Under the pieces are notes generated by a model. The model was not told the origin of the DNA, did not search any database, and worked only from the letters and a program-made list of their open reading frames with translations. A DNA stretch of 44,055 nucleotides, from NCBI GenBank assembly GCA_903929315.1, contig CAIYUC010000228.1, positions 1-44,055 of the forward strand, in the 5' to 3' direction. Origin of the DNA: an uncultured Bacteroidales bacterium (GTDB taxonomy: Bacteria > Bacteroidota > Bacteroidia > Bacteroidales > FEN-979). Below, piece after piece: positions 7,154 through 14,663 of this stretch; position 1 is the stretch's first letter; the number at the start of each line of letters is the position of its first letter. The position numbers and the translations under genes are program-made.

Positions 7154-8170
7154 ATGAATAATATCATAGAAGCAGTAGGTCTTACAAAGGTATTTCCTGG
7201 CGGTCTGATTGCAGTCAATGACATCAGCTTTTCGGTGGAAGAGGGGGAAATATTCGGTTTCCTGGGACCCAATGGAGCCGGGAAATCAACTACTATTGCA
7301 ATGCTTACCACCCTGATAAAGCCTACCAGGGGAATGGCAAAGGTAACGGGGATAGATATTATAAAACAACCCTACCAGGCACGGCTTGCCATTGGATATG
7401 TATCGCAGGATCTTGCTGTGGAAGATGCTCTTACAGGTTACGAAAACCTGAAACTCCAGGCCGGTTTTTATCATATCCCCAAAGCCGAAGCGGTAAAACG
7501 GATCGCGGAGGTGCTCACAATGGTTGAGCTGACCGACAGGGCAAAAGATAAGGTTGAGACCTATTCAGGAGGTATGCGGAAAAGGCTGGATATTGCCTGC
7601 GGACTGATACACCGTCCGAAGCTGTTGTTCCTCGATGAACCTACACTGGGTCTTGACATCCAGACAAGGCGTGAGATCTGGAAATATATAAATCATCTCA
7701 GGGAGGAGATCCGTATGACTATCTTCATGACAACGCATTATATGGATGAAGCTGATTCATTGTGCGACAGGATCGCAATTATTGACAAAGGGATCATTAA
7801 AACCCTCGACACTCCTGCTACCTTGAAAGGATCACTTGGAAATGAAATTGTAGAATTCACTTTTTCCAGGGGAAGCTCATCTGACATAGAGACTGCCATT
7901 GGTCATATTAAACACCTTGATTTCATCGAAGATATAAAATTTACAGAAGAAAGAGGATATATGGCTTCTGTCACCAATGGTGAATCTTCGGTTCCCGCTA
8001 TCTTTGAAGCAATCCATGATTTCCCGGTGACCATTGGCTCCATTTCCCATACCCAGCCTTCCCTTGACGATGTATTTCTTCATTATACAGGTCATGAGAT
8101 CAGGGAAGAAAAAGTAGATAAAGAATCCGGATTCAGAAACAGAATGATCATGAGGAGGACAAGAAAATGA
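7154..8170 (+). CDS. ABC exporter ATP-binding subunit (DrrA type)
   Basis: The 338-residue product is the ATPase of a two-gene ABC-2 exporter. Walker A is GPNGAGKST (38-46), the Q-loop region is GYVSQDL (81-87), the signature is YSGGMRKR (137-144), Walker B is LLFLDEP (157-163) and the H-loop is TTHYMDEAD (His195). The C-terminal 100 residues match the extra domain of DrrA-type ATPases (DUF4162), ending near QPSLDDVFLHYTG. DrrAB systems export drugs, lipids or polysaccharide-linked compounds, and the cargo cannot be told here. An ATG 4 bp upstream (7150) meets a stop after three codons, so 7154 is the start. Confidence 0.93.
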   Translation: MNNIIEAVGLTKVFPGGLIAVNDISFSVEEGEIFGFLGPNGAGKSTTIAMLTTLIKPTRGMAKVTGIDIIKQPYQARLAIGYVSQDLAVEDALTGYENLKLQAGFYHIPKAEAVKRIAEVLTMVELTDRAKDKVETYSGGMRKRLDIACGLIHRPKLLFLDEPTLGLDIQTRREIWKYINHLREEIRMTIFMTTHYMDEADSLCDRIAIIDKGIIKTLDTPATLKGSLGNEIVEFTFSRGSSSDIETAIGHIKHLDFIEDIKFTEERGYMASVTNGESSVPAIFEAIHDFPVTIGSISHTQPSLDDVFLHYTGHEIREEKVDKESGFRNRMIMRRTRK

Positions 8171-8955
8171 CAAGAGCAGTTATTTTCCAGGATATATATT
8201 GGGTTTTCTGGCGTGAATTTAAGAAGTTCACCCAGCAGCGGGCCAGGATACTTATGATTGTTATACAACCATTGGTGTGGCTGGTTCTGATGGGGAATTC
8301 CATGTCGGGCCTCACCCGTAACCCGGCGGCAATGAAGATGTTAGGAACGGGTAACTATCTTGAATTCATGACCCCCGGAATTATGATCATGACCGCCCTT
8401 TTTGGCGGTGTTTTTGGCGGAACTACCATATTATGGGACAGGCGCCTTGGTTTTCTTCATAAAATGCTGTCGGCCCCCATCCACAGGGCCGCCATACCCC
8501 TCGGGAAACTGATGTCCATTGGTTTGCAAACCATGCTCCAGGCACTTGTCATCGTCATTATTTCCCTCTTTCTCGGAGTTCATTTCATCACAGGTATACC
8601 CGGGGTCTTTTGCTTGTTATTGATCTCGGGCTTATTTGGAATAATCATGGGTAGCATTTCCTTATCCCTTGCCGCGAATCTGAAATCCATAGAAACATTG
8701 ATGGCTATTTCGAACTTTCTTACCATGCCGCTAATGCTGACCAGCAACGCCATGTTCCCGGTCAACGCCATGCCGGTCTGGCTGAGAGCAATAGCAAATG
8801 TGAATCCGCTTTCGTATGCAGTAAGCGCCATGAGAACCATAGCAACCCAGGGTTGGTTTTTCCACCAGATCTGGCTTCCGGTTGTGGCACTTTTGGGTAT
8901 CGCAATGATAACGATCGGTGTTTCTGTGAAGATGTTCTACCGGTCGGTATCTTAA
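8167..8955 (+). CDS. ABC-2 type exporter permease (DrrB type)
   Basis: The 262-residue inner-membrane protein has six predicted helices. The first follows FKKFTQQRARILMIVIQPLVWLVLMG. The ABC-2 signature region is LTMPLMLTSNAMFPVNAMPVWLRAIANVNPLSYAVSAMR (seen at about residues 184-222). The start codon overlaps the ATPase stop by 4 bp (ATGA), so the two subunits are translationally coupled. This is the membrane half of the exporter. No accessory membrane-fusion or outer-membrane gene lies beside it. Confidence 0.92.
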   Translation: MTRAVIFQDIYWVFWREFKKFTQQRARILMIVIQPLVWLVLMGNSMSGLTRNPAAMKMLGTGNYLEFMTPGIMIMTALFGGVFGGTTILWDRRLGFLHKMLSAPIHRAAIPLGKLMSIGLQTMLQALVIVIISLFLGVHFITGIPGVFCLLLISGLFGIIMGSISLSLAANLKSIETLMAISNFLTMPLMLTSNAMFPVNAMPVWLRAIANVNPLSYAVSAMRTIATQGWFFHQIWLPVVALLGIAMITIGVSVKMFYRSVS

Positions 8956-9058
8956 AAAAGGATTATCCAATCTCCAACTGTTAGCCAAAGCCTACCGGTT
9001 ATCAAATAATTACTACTAACTTATCCTCTTTGGGATTCATTGTGTAACTTTTTTATTA

Positions 9059-9088
9059 CACAGAGGTCCACAGAGTAACACAGAGGGT
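9059..9088. repeat. 10-bp tandem array CACAGAGnnn (3 units)
   Basis: Three exact-register decamers (cacagaggtc, cacagagtaa, cacagagggt) lie in the gap before the phosphatase-like gene. The gap 8956-9149 contains nothing else recognisable. Confidence 0.8.
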
Positions 9089-9149
9089 GAGAGGGAGATA
9101 CCCCATAATGAGTAATTTTACAAAAAAATTCCTTCTGAAAAATCACTCC

Positions 9150-10250
9150 ATGAAGAAATTTCTTTGTCTACTGATTATCATTGTTTCTTCCCAATTTGTC
9201 ACAGGAAGGATCCTCATGAAGCCATACCTGCAGGCAGTTTCTGCCAACTCAATATATATTATGGTTGAATGTAACAGTCCTGATGCTGTAACAGTGAATT
9301 TCGGACTTACACCGTACTATGGATATACAGCAAGAACGCAAATTATTGCCGCTACCACGGCATCACCGGTCACTTATATCCATAAAGTGAAGCTGGACGG
9401 TTTAACAGCGGATACCAAATATTTTTATGAAGCGATCCAGGGCAATTCGATCCTGAGTGGTTTTAGTTTTCATACTGCTGTAAATCCTGGTACAAGCTTC
9501 AGGTTTACGTGGATGGCTGATTGCAGAACCGGTAACACCGTCCACGATAGGATTTCGGATTTGATAATTGCTGCTAACCCTTTGTTTTCCTTGTATGGAG
9601 GCGATCTTTGTTTTAATTCCTCCTACCATGCATGGAAAAGGGAATTTTTCAGAAGTAATGAACTTAAACTTATCTCGGTTGTCCCATTTTTTAACGCCAC
9701 CGGGAACCATGAAGGGATTGGTCAAAACACTGATGTATTCCTCCAAAATCCTTCATCGGCTTCTAATACTCAGGATTATTATTCATTTGATTACGGGGAT
9801 ATTCATTTTTTATGCATTAATACCGAACTGTCATGTGCTGAAGGCAGTCCTCAATTTAAATTTGCTGAAAAAGATCTGGCATCTGCAAAGCAACTATGGA
9901 AGATAGTTTTTTCCCACATTCCCGGTTATGGCTCCGGTGGTCATGGTGAAGATTCGGTTATCATCAATATGATTAAAAAAATATTTGAACCCAATCATGT
10001 GAATCTTTTGTTTGCTGGACATTCCCACTTTTATCAGCACAATCTTGTAAACGGAATACACCACCTGATCATCGGTTCTGCCGGAGCACCTCTTTACAAC
10101 CCTACGAATGCTTCCTATACGATCAAATCTGTAAAAGATTATAATTTCGCCGTTATTGATGTGACAACTGACTCTCTGACCATCAATGTGTACAATGATA
10201 AAAATTTCAAACTTGATTCCCTTAAATTGACCAGAAATACGGGTAAATGA
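9150..10250 (+). CDS. Secreted metallophosphoesterase, purple acid phosphatase-like, with N-terminal FnIII domain
   Basis: I start at the ATG at 9150, which gives 366 residues opening with a signal peptide (MKKFLCLLIIIVSSQFVTG). The upstream ATG at 9087 adds 21 residues partly next to the decamer array. Residues 20-110 form a fibronectin-III-like domain typical of purple acid phosphatases (KPYLQAVSANSIYIMVEC, LDGLTADTKYFYEA). Metal motifs follow: ADCRTG (Asp124), GGDLCF (Asp152), GNHE (185-188), FSHIP (His256) and AGHSHFY (291, 293). The Tyr of the classical GDxxY motif is Phe155, so the Fe-tyrosinate that gives these enzymes their colour should be absent. It is probably a periplasmic phosphomono- or diesterase. 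Confidence 0.85.
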   Translation: MKKFLCLLIIIVSSQFVTGRILMKPYLQAVSANSIYIMVECNSPDAVTVNFGLTPYYGYTARTQIIAATTASPVTYIHKVKLDGLTADTKYFYEAIQGNSILSGFSFHTAVNPGTSFRFTWMADCRTGNTVHDRISDLIIAANPLFSLYGGDLCFNSSYHAWKREFFRSNELKLISVVPFFNATGNHEGIGQNTDVFLQNPSSASNTQDYYSFDYGDIHFLCINTELSCAEGSPQFKFAEKDLASAKQLWKIVFSHIPGYGSGGHGEDSVIINMIKKIFEPNHVNLLFAGHSHFYQHNLVNGIHHLIIGSAGAPLYNPTNASYTIKSVKDYNFAVIDVTTDSLTINVYNDKNFKLDSLKLTRNTGK

Positions 10251-10345
10251 ATGTGATACACCACCGGTTCTCGGTTCCATCACATAATCCGCCTCTTCCA
10301 AAAATAATCTATGAAACCCGATATTTGCACGTTAATCCTGTAATC

Positions 10346-10394
10346 GTGACGTGTCACGTGTCACGCGTCACGTTCTATTGCCTGGTGCCTATTG
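10346..10394. repeat. Heptad array (7 units), GTCACGT-like then CCTATTG-like
   Basis: Seven 7-bp units in perfect register: four of the gtcacgt type (10346-10373) and then three of the cctattg type (10374-10394), so the consensus changes within one array while the period holds. The array contains the stop codon (10361-10363) and the last codons of the macrodomain gene on the minus strand. Confidence 0.85.
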
Positions 10395-10900
10395 CCTTTA
10401 ATCAGACCTTTGTATATATCAAAATTGTCTTGGTCAAAACAAACGAATATCACCACCTCGGGAACTTTGTTCTTTTCAAGAAACAACGTAATTTCACGAA
10501 CAGCAATTTTTGCGGCCAGATCTTTAGGAAAGTGATATACTCCCGTACTGATATTCGGGAAAGCGACTATTTTACAGTCATTCTCTGCAGCTAATTGCAG
10601 GCTGTTTTTGTAACAATTTGCCAGCAATTGTTCCTCATCCTGTGTACCCTCTCTCCAGACCGGGCCGACCGTGTGAATGATGAATTTTGCAGCCAATTTA
10701 AAAGCTTTCGTAACTTTCGCTTCACCGGTCTCACAACCACCCAGAAGCTGGCATACAGCAAGCAATTCAGGCCCTGCTGCTCGATGTATGGCACCATCAA
10801 CACCACCACCTCCGAGTAATGAAGTATTTGCTGCATTTACAATAGCATCAACCTGAAGTTTTGTAATATCCCCCTGAATTAATTCAATACGATTTGTCAT
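10361..10900 (-). CDS. Macrodomain protein, O-acetyl-ADP-ribose deacetylase type
   Basis: Macrodomain of the YmdB/MacroD class, which removes acetyl or ADP-ribose groups. It shows [21 protein letters not shown] at the start, then [17 protein letters not shown] (substrate loop with catalytic Asp), [17 protein letters not shown] and [13 protein letters not shown] prefer the ATG at 10900 ([13 protein letters not shown], 179 residues). The frame opens four codons earlier at 10912, but those codons belong to the heptad array. The last 11 residues ([11 protein letters not shown]) and the stop are encoded by the other array at 10346-10394, so the natural C-terminus has probably been replaced. It is the last gene of the mtaB-led run. 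Confidence 0.9.
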   Translation of the reverse strand: MTNRIELIQGDITKLQVDAIVNAANTSLLGGGGVDGAIHRAAGPELLAVCQLLGGCETGEAKVTKAFKLAAKFIIHTVGPVWREGTQDEEQLLANCYKNSLQLAAENDCKIVAFPNISTGVYHFPKDLAAKIAVREITLFLEKNKVPEVVIFVCFDQDNFDIYKGLIKGNRHQAIERDA

Positions 10901-10903
10901 TGT

Positions 10904-10980
10904 ATTCATCATCCGTCATTCTTGAATTCATAATTGGTTAAATAACTCACCATTTCACCAGTTCATTGGCCGATTGACAA
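10904..10980. repeat. Heptad array (11 units) between macrodomain and inositol-phosphatase genes
   Basis: Eleven consecutive 7-bp blocks, beginning attcatc, atccgtc, attcttg, fill the gap and end exactly at base 10980, next to the stop codon of the downstream-numbered gene (10981-10983). The first 50 bp are closely similar to 15633-15690. The later units (ctcacca, tttcacc, agttcat) are more divergent. Confidence 0.7.
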
Positions 10981-11775
10981 CTAAGTTTGCCTGAATTTCT
11001 CCTTAAAAGCTTGTATAAAATTATTAAAAACGTTCTTGTTAGTAGCAATAATTTCCTTCCCGAATATATAATCATCTCCCAACCGGAAATCACAGATTTT
11101 ACCCCCTGCATTCTCCACTAACAGGCATCCGGCAGCCACATCCCATGGATTCAGCCCGTATTCATAGAATCCATCGAATCGTCCACAGGCAACATAGGCA
11201 AGATCCGCAGCGGCTGAACCCAACCGCCGGATGCCATGGGTAGTTCCCATAAAATACCGGAAGACCGAAAGATAAGCATCAAGCCGGTCGAAATCGTAAT
11301 AGGGAAATCCCGTGGCTAAAAGGCAATCGCAGAGTAAAGCCGCTTCCGATACTTTTATGACCTTCCCATTTAAAAAAGAAGGAGAATCTTTCCAGGTATA
11401 AAAGCATTCATTCCTGTTAATTTCAAAAACGACCCCTGCGAGCACTTCCTTATTTTCCATCAGCCCGACACTGATGGAGAAAACAGGAATACCATGGATG
11501 AAGTTAGTCGTCCCGTCGAGAGGATCGATCACCCAGTTTATCTCACCGGTTTTAAGAGCAGGGCTCTCTTCAGCGATAAAGCCTGTACCGGGCAATATGG
11601 ATGCGAGACCCGAGATCAACCGTTCTTCGGATTGTTTATCGACATAGGTAACAAAATTATTATAGCTCTTGCGCTCTATATCGGAGGTATGAAAAGTAGC
11701 TGTTTCTTCCCGGATATATGCACCGGTCTTGACCACCAGATCACAAACCCTTCCGGTAATATTCTTCAGGTCCAT
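10981..11775 (-). CDS. suhB: Inositol monophosphatase family protein
   Basis: The 264-residue product has all Mg2+ ligands of the family: AEES (Glu69, Glu70), WVIDPLDGTTNF (Asp84, Asp87) and NPWDVAAGCLLVENAGG (about residues 205-221). Such enzymes dephosphorylate inositol phosphates or related sugar and nucleotide phosphates. SuhB in E. coli also acts in rRNA transcription. In Bacteroidetes the physiological substrate is usually unproven. The ATG at 11775 is 3 bp after the Lgt-like stop, which supports translation from one mRNA with mtaB and the Lgt-like gene. The symbol is by family only. Confidence 0.9.
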   Translation of the reverse strand: MDLKNITGRVCDLVVKTGAYIREETATFHTSDIERKSYNNFVTYVDKQSEERLISGLASILPGTGFIAEESPALKTGEINWVIDPLDGTTNFIHGIPVFSISVGLMENKEVLAGVVFEINRNECFYTWKDSPSFLNGKVIKVSEAALLCDCLLATGFPYYDFDRLDAYLSVFRYFMGTTHGIRRLGSAAADLAYVACGRFDGFYEYGLNPWDVAAGCLLVENAGGKICDFRLGDDYIFGKEIIATNKNVFNNFIQAFKEKFRQT

Positions 11776-11778
11776 AAA

Positions 11779-12936
11779 TTAATTTAACCTTTGCTTCTCC
11801 AACCATTTGAAATACCAAAACCCGGCTGATCCTAAAACTATCAGGACCAATGCAATGATTTCCGCTTGTGTAAAATGCATTCCTAAAACAGGATAAATTC
11901 TGTTCATCCTTATTTTTTCTATGAAATACCTTTCTGTACCGTTTAATATAAGATAGAGGCAAAATAAATAGCCCGGAATTTTGAGTTTCTTTCTTATACT
12001 CCAAAGGGTAACGAAAATCAGTAACCCTAAAACTGTCTCATAAAATGAAGTAGGAAAAACCGCATATTGCAAGGTAAAACAGTGGTCACCACTACAACCT
12101 GGTATAAGGATCCCTTCATTAATTACGTTATGGGGAAATTTGAATGCCCACATCCAGTCGGGCAGGAAACCAAGCCAGGAAGGCTTTGGAGCAATATTAA
12201 TTACACCCCAGCACCCGTCTCCTGAAAGTTGACAACCAATACGACCGACAGCATATGCAAGAATAAGCCCGGGTGCAACGGCATCAGTAATGTAAGGGAA
12301 ACGAATTTTATTCCGGTGGGCATAATAAACCAAAGCAAATCCGGCAAAGATCAATCCTCCATAAAAACTCAGTCCTGAAAGAGAGAAAATCGTTCCGAAC
12401 GGGTCCCTGAACAGATCCTCAATATGTTCGATCATATCAAAGACCTTTGACCCGGCTATTCCGGTAACTGCCGCTATTATAGTAAAGTTTATTGTTAGCT
12501 GAGATGGATGAACCGTTGTCATGATAATAACCGGTTCTTTAAGACGCTTTTTCTTCTTCTGATAATACGTTAAAAAAATGAAAAACCCGGTGAGGATAAA
12601 AGCTCCGATCAGGTTTCCTTTAGCCGAAAAGATATATTCCTGTGGATTTGAACTGAAAGCAGGATAATCAATTAGTAAACCAATAGCTTTCCATCCTATA
12701 ATAAAACCTGATATCCCTGAGAATAGCATTTCTGTGAAACCGGCAGGTGCTCCGCTCAAACTCTTCCTTTGTTGTGCCGGGATCTTGTTTTCTTTCTCCA
12801 GGCGTTTCAATTCATGATGAAGGATCATAGCTGCGATGATAAAAGCAGAAGCCAGCATGAATCCATAACTCTGGACAGGCAGTGTTAAATGCGTACCGAA
12901 AAGATAATTGATCAGATCGCTGATATGAGGAAACAT
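11779..12936 (-). CDS. Lgt-like (prolipoprotein diacylglyceryl transferase family) membrane protein, divergent
   Basis: The 385-residue polytopic protein has the Lgt layout: LPVQSYGFMLASAF at the start, GLSFYGGLI mid-protein, AYAVGRIGCQLSGDGCWG and NGTERYFIEKIR near the end. True Lgt moves diacylglycerol from phosphatidylglycerol onto the lipobox Cys. Here the His of the canonical HGG motif is Tyr and the Asn after GRxG is Cys. There is an inserted periplasmic segment with a Cys pair (PGCSGDHCFTLQY). It may therefore be a paralogue with another acceptor, and a canonical Lgt probably lies elsewhere. It is 10 bp from mtaB and 4 bp from suhB. Confidence 0.8.
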   Translation of the reverse strand: MFPHISDLINYLFGTHLTLPVQSYGFMLASAFIIAAMILHHELKRLEKENKIPAQQRKSLSGAPAGFTEMLFSGISGFIIGWKAIGLLIDYPAFSSNPQEYIFSAKGNLIGAFILTGFFIFLTYYQKKKKRLKEPVIIMTTVHPSQLTINFTIIAAVTGIAGSKVFDMIEHIEDLFRDPFGTIFSLSGLSFYGGLIFAGFALVYYAHRNKIRFPYITDAVAPGLILAYAVGRIGCQLSGDGCWGVINIAPKPSWLGFLPDWMWAFKFPHNVINEGILIPGCSGDHCFTLQYAVFPTSFYETVLGLLIFVTLWSIRKKLKIPGYLFCLYLILNGTERYFIEKIRMNRIYPVLGMHFTQAEIIALVLIVLGSAGFWYFKWLEKQRLN

Positions 12937-12945
12937 CTTTCTGGT

Positions 12946-14232
12946 TTAATATAAATAATTCCCGTCCTCATCAAGCTGTTCCAGCTTAACCCGGATGATC
13001 CGGTTTATATATTCAGATTTATACGGGGTTTTGACTTTGATGTAATTTTCGGTAAACCCATGCATAAAACCATTGGTATTACCGGATTCGAATAGAACAT
13101 TTACCTCCGCTCCCTGATTCATCCGGTAGAAATAGTGCTTTTTATTTTCAGAAAGCCGGTGGAGCTTTTCACTGCGTTCTTTCTTTACTTTATCCTGCAC
13201 TATTTCTTTCATCGTTATTGCGAGGGTATTTTCTCTCGGTGAATATGTGAAAACGTGCATATAGGAAATATTCAGATTTTCAAGAAAAGAAAAGGTATCG
13301 GCAAAATCCTCATCGGTTTCACCCGGAAACCCGACAATGACATCTGTAGCGATACAAGCAGCAGGGAGCTTCCAGTTGAGGGTTTGAATTCTTGATTTAA
13401 ATAATGATGTATCATATTTTCTTTTCATTTTCCCGAGGATCTTATCAGAACCCGATTGAAGAGGTATATGAAAATGAGGCATGAATCTGTCTGACCGGGA
13501 GATAAAATCAATGATCTCATCCGTCAATAGATCCGGTTCAATAGAAGAAAGACGGATCCTTTGGATTTCCCTGATCTTATCCAATTCCCGGATGAGCCAA
13601 AGAAGGTTTTCATGATTGTGTTTTCCGAAATCACCTATATTGACACCGGTGAGAATGATTTCCTTTACTCCGGCAACTGCAATTTTCCTGGCATTTTTTA
13701 CTGCATTTTCGATGGTATCGCTTCTGCTGTGTCCACGTGCCAGGGGTATTGTGCAATAAGCACAGTAATAATCGCACCCATCCTGGATCTTTAAAAATGA
13801 CCGGGTACGATCACCATAGGAATAGGAGGGAATGAACCGGTTCTCCGGGAGGGCAGGTTTATCAGGTACGAGTATTTCCCGTGCAGAGTCAAAGTACTCA
13901 ATTTGTTCGAGAAGATTGAATTTTCCCTGATGACCCAATATCAGATCCACACCTTCGATTTTCGCTATTTCCTTGGGTTTAAGCTCAGAAAAACATCCGA
14001 TCACAGCAATTTTTGCCTGTGGATTGATCTTGTGTGCCTGCCGGATAGCAGCGCGACATTTTTTCTCAGCAACACCTGTTACAATACAACTGCTGATGAC
14101 ATAAATATCTGCTTTGTCTTTAAAATTCATGATTTCATAACCTTTGTCTTTGAATTGACGCGATAAAGCAGAGGTTTCAGCGAAGTTGACCTTGCAACCA
14201 AAATGATGAAATGCGATGGTTTTACGATTCAC
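12946..14232 (-). CDS. mtaB: tRNA N6-threonylcarbamoyladenosine methylthiotransferase MtaB
   Basis: The 428-residue radical-SAM methylthiotransferase adds the 2-methylthio group to t6A37 in ANN-decoding tRNAs. The N-terminal domain supplies Cys13 (HHFGCKVN), Cys49 and Cys80 for the auxiliary 4Fe-4S cluster. The radical SAM motif is CDYYCAYC (Cys153, 157, 160). GVNIGDFG and PHFHIPLQSGSDKILGKMKR follow, and a TRAM domain lies at the C-terminus. GCKVN and the lack of MiaB-specific features favour MtaB over MiaB. The start is a GTG at 14232, as no ATG precedes the conserved IAFHHFGCKVN. A near-match -7 element (TATCTTTA) lies just upstream. It heads the mtaB-lgt-like-suhB-macrodomain run. Confidence 0.92.
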   Translation of the reverse strand: MNRKTIAFHHFGCKVNFAETSALSRQFKDKGYEIMNFKDKADIYVISSCIVTGVAEKKCRAAIRQAHKINPQAKIAVIGCFSELKPKEIAKIEGVDLILGHQGKFNLLEQIEYFDSAREILVPDKPALPENRFIPSYSYGDRTRSFLKIQDGCDYYCAYCTIPLARGHSRSDTIENAVKNARKIAVAGVKEIILTGVNIGDFGKHNHENLLWLIRELDKIREIQRIRLSSIEPDLLTDEIIDFISRSDRFMPHFHIPLQSGSDKILGKMKRKYDTSLFKSRIQTLNWKLPAACIATDVIVGFPGETDEDFADTFSFLENLNISYMHVFTYSPRENTLAITMKEIVQDKVKKERSEKLHRLSENKKHYFYRMNQGAEVNVLFESGNTNGFMHGFTENYIKVKTPYKSEYINRIIRVKLEQLDEDGNYLY

Positions 14233-14277
14233 GTTGTAAAGATACGATAAGAGATGAAACGCTGCCGGATTTGGGTA

Positions 14278-14534
14278 TTAACTGACTTTCTGCTGCATAA
14301 AGATCCCGCTTACAATAAAAATCAGCCCTTTTATCGTAGAAATGAAAATTGTTTCACTCACAATGAAATGAATCAAAACGAGTGAAATAAATGGAGAAAG
14401 GTAAATTAAATTCGATACTATGGCGGTTGTTTTGGATAGTTTTAATGGATTGATATTTTAAAGGCAGAGCCTATGGTTGACCAGCAAAGAATTGCAAGTA
14501 AAGCATATAGATAAGCCTGGTTTTGTTTTTTCAT
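14278..14534 (-). pseudogene. Internally deleted EamA/DMT transporter remnant
   Basis: Reading down from an ATG at 14534, the first 25 codons give MKKQNQAYLYALLAILCW and continue STIGSAFKI. This is a typical EamA N-terminus, ending at a stop just below 14460. In another frame the DNA continues as LSKTTAIVSNLIYLSPFIS, then LVLIHFIVSETIFI and GLIFIVSGIFMQQ, up to a TAA at 14278-14280. That is the last two or three helices of the same family. About 200 central residues are missing and the two ends are out of frame. An intact EamA gene lies at 18968-19855. Confidence 0.75.
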
Positions 14535-14558
14535 GGCCCAAAGTTGAATATTTTTTTC

Positions 14559-14566
14559 TAATTTTG
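14559..14566 (+). promoter_or_regulatory. -7 promoter element TAATTTTG for carbamate kinase
   Basis: Exact TAnnTTTG match 98 bp before the arcC start. The resulting leader RNA would contain the GC-rich hairpin at 14591-14641. No well-spaced TTG is visible. Confidence 0.4.
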
Positions 14567-14590
14567 ATGTTTGTTAATGGTTTTAATACA

Positions 14591-14641
14591 CCTCACCCCC
14601 TTTCTCCCCCTCTCCTTCAGGAGAGGGGCCGGGGGGTGAGG
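14591..14641. repeat. GC-rich long inverted repeat (REP-like hairpin)
   Basis: The outer arms are CCTCACCCCC (14591-14600) and GGGGGTGAGG (14632-14641). The inner arms are CCCCTCTCC (14607-14615) and GGAGAGGGG (14620-14628), with a 4-nt loop. Its composition is strikingly GC-rich against the AT-rich surroundings. It lies 22 bp before the arcC start and would fold strongly in the leader RNA. It resembles mobile REP-type hairpins found in many bacterial genomes. Confidence 0.8.
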
Positions 14642-14663
14642 CTAATAAAAATCCAACCGAACG

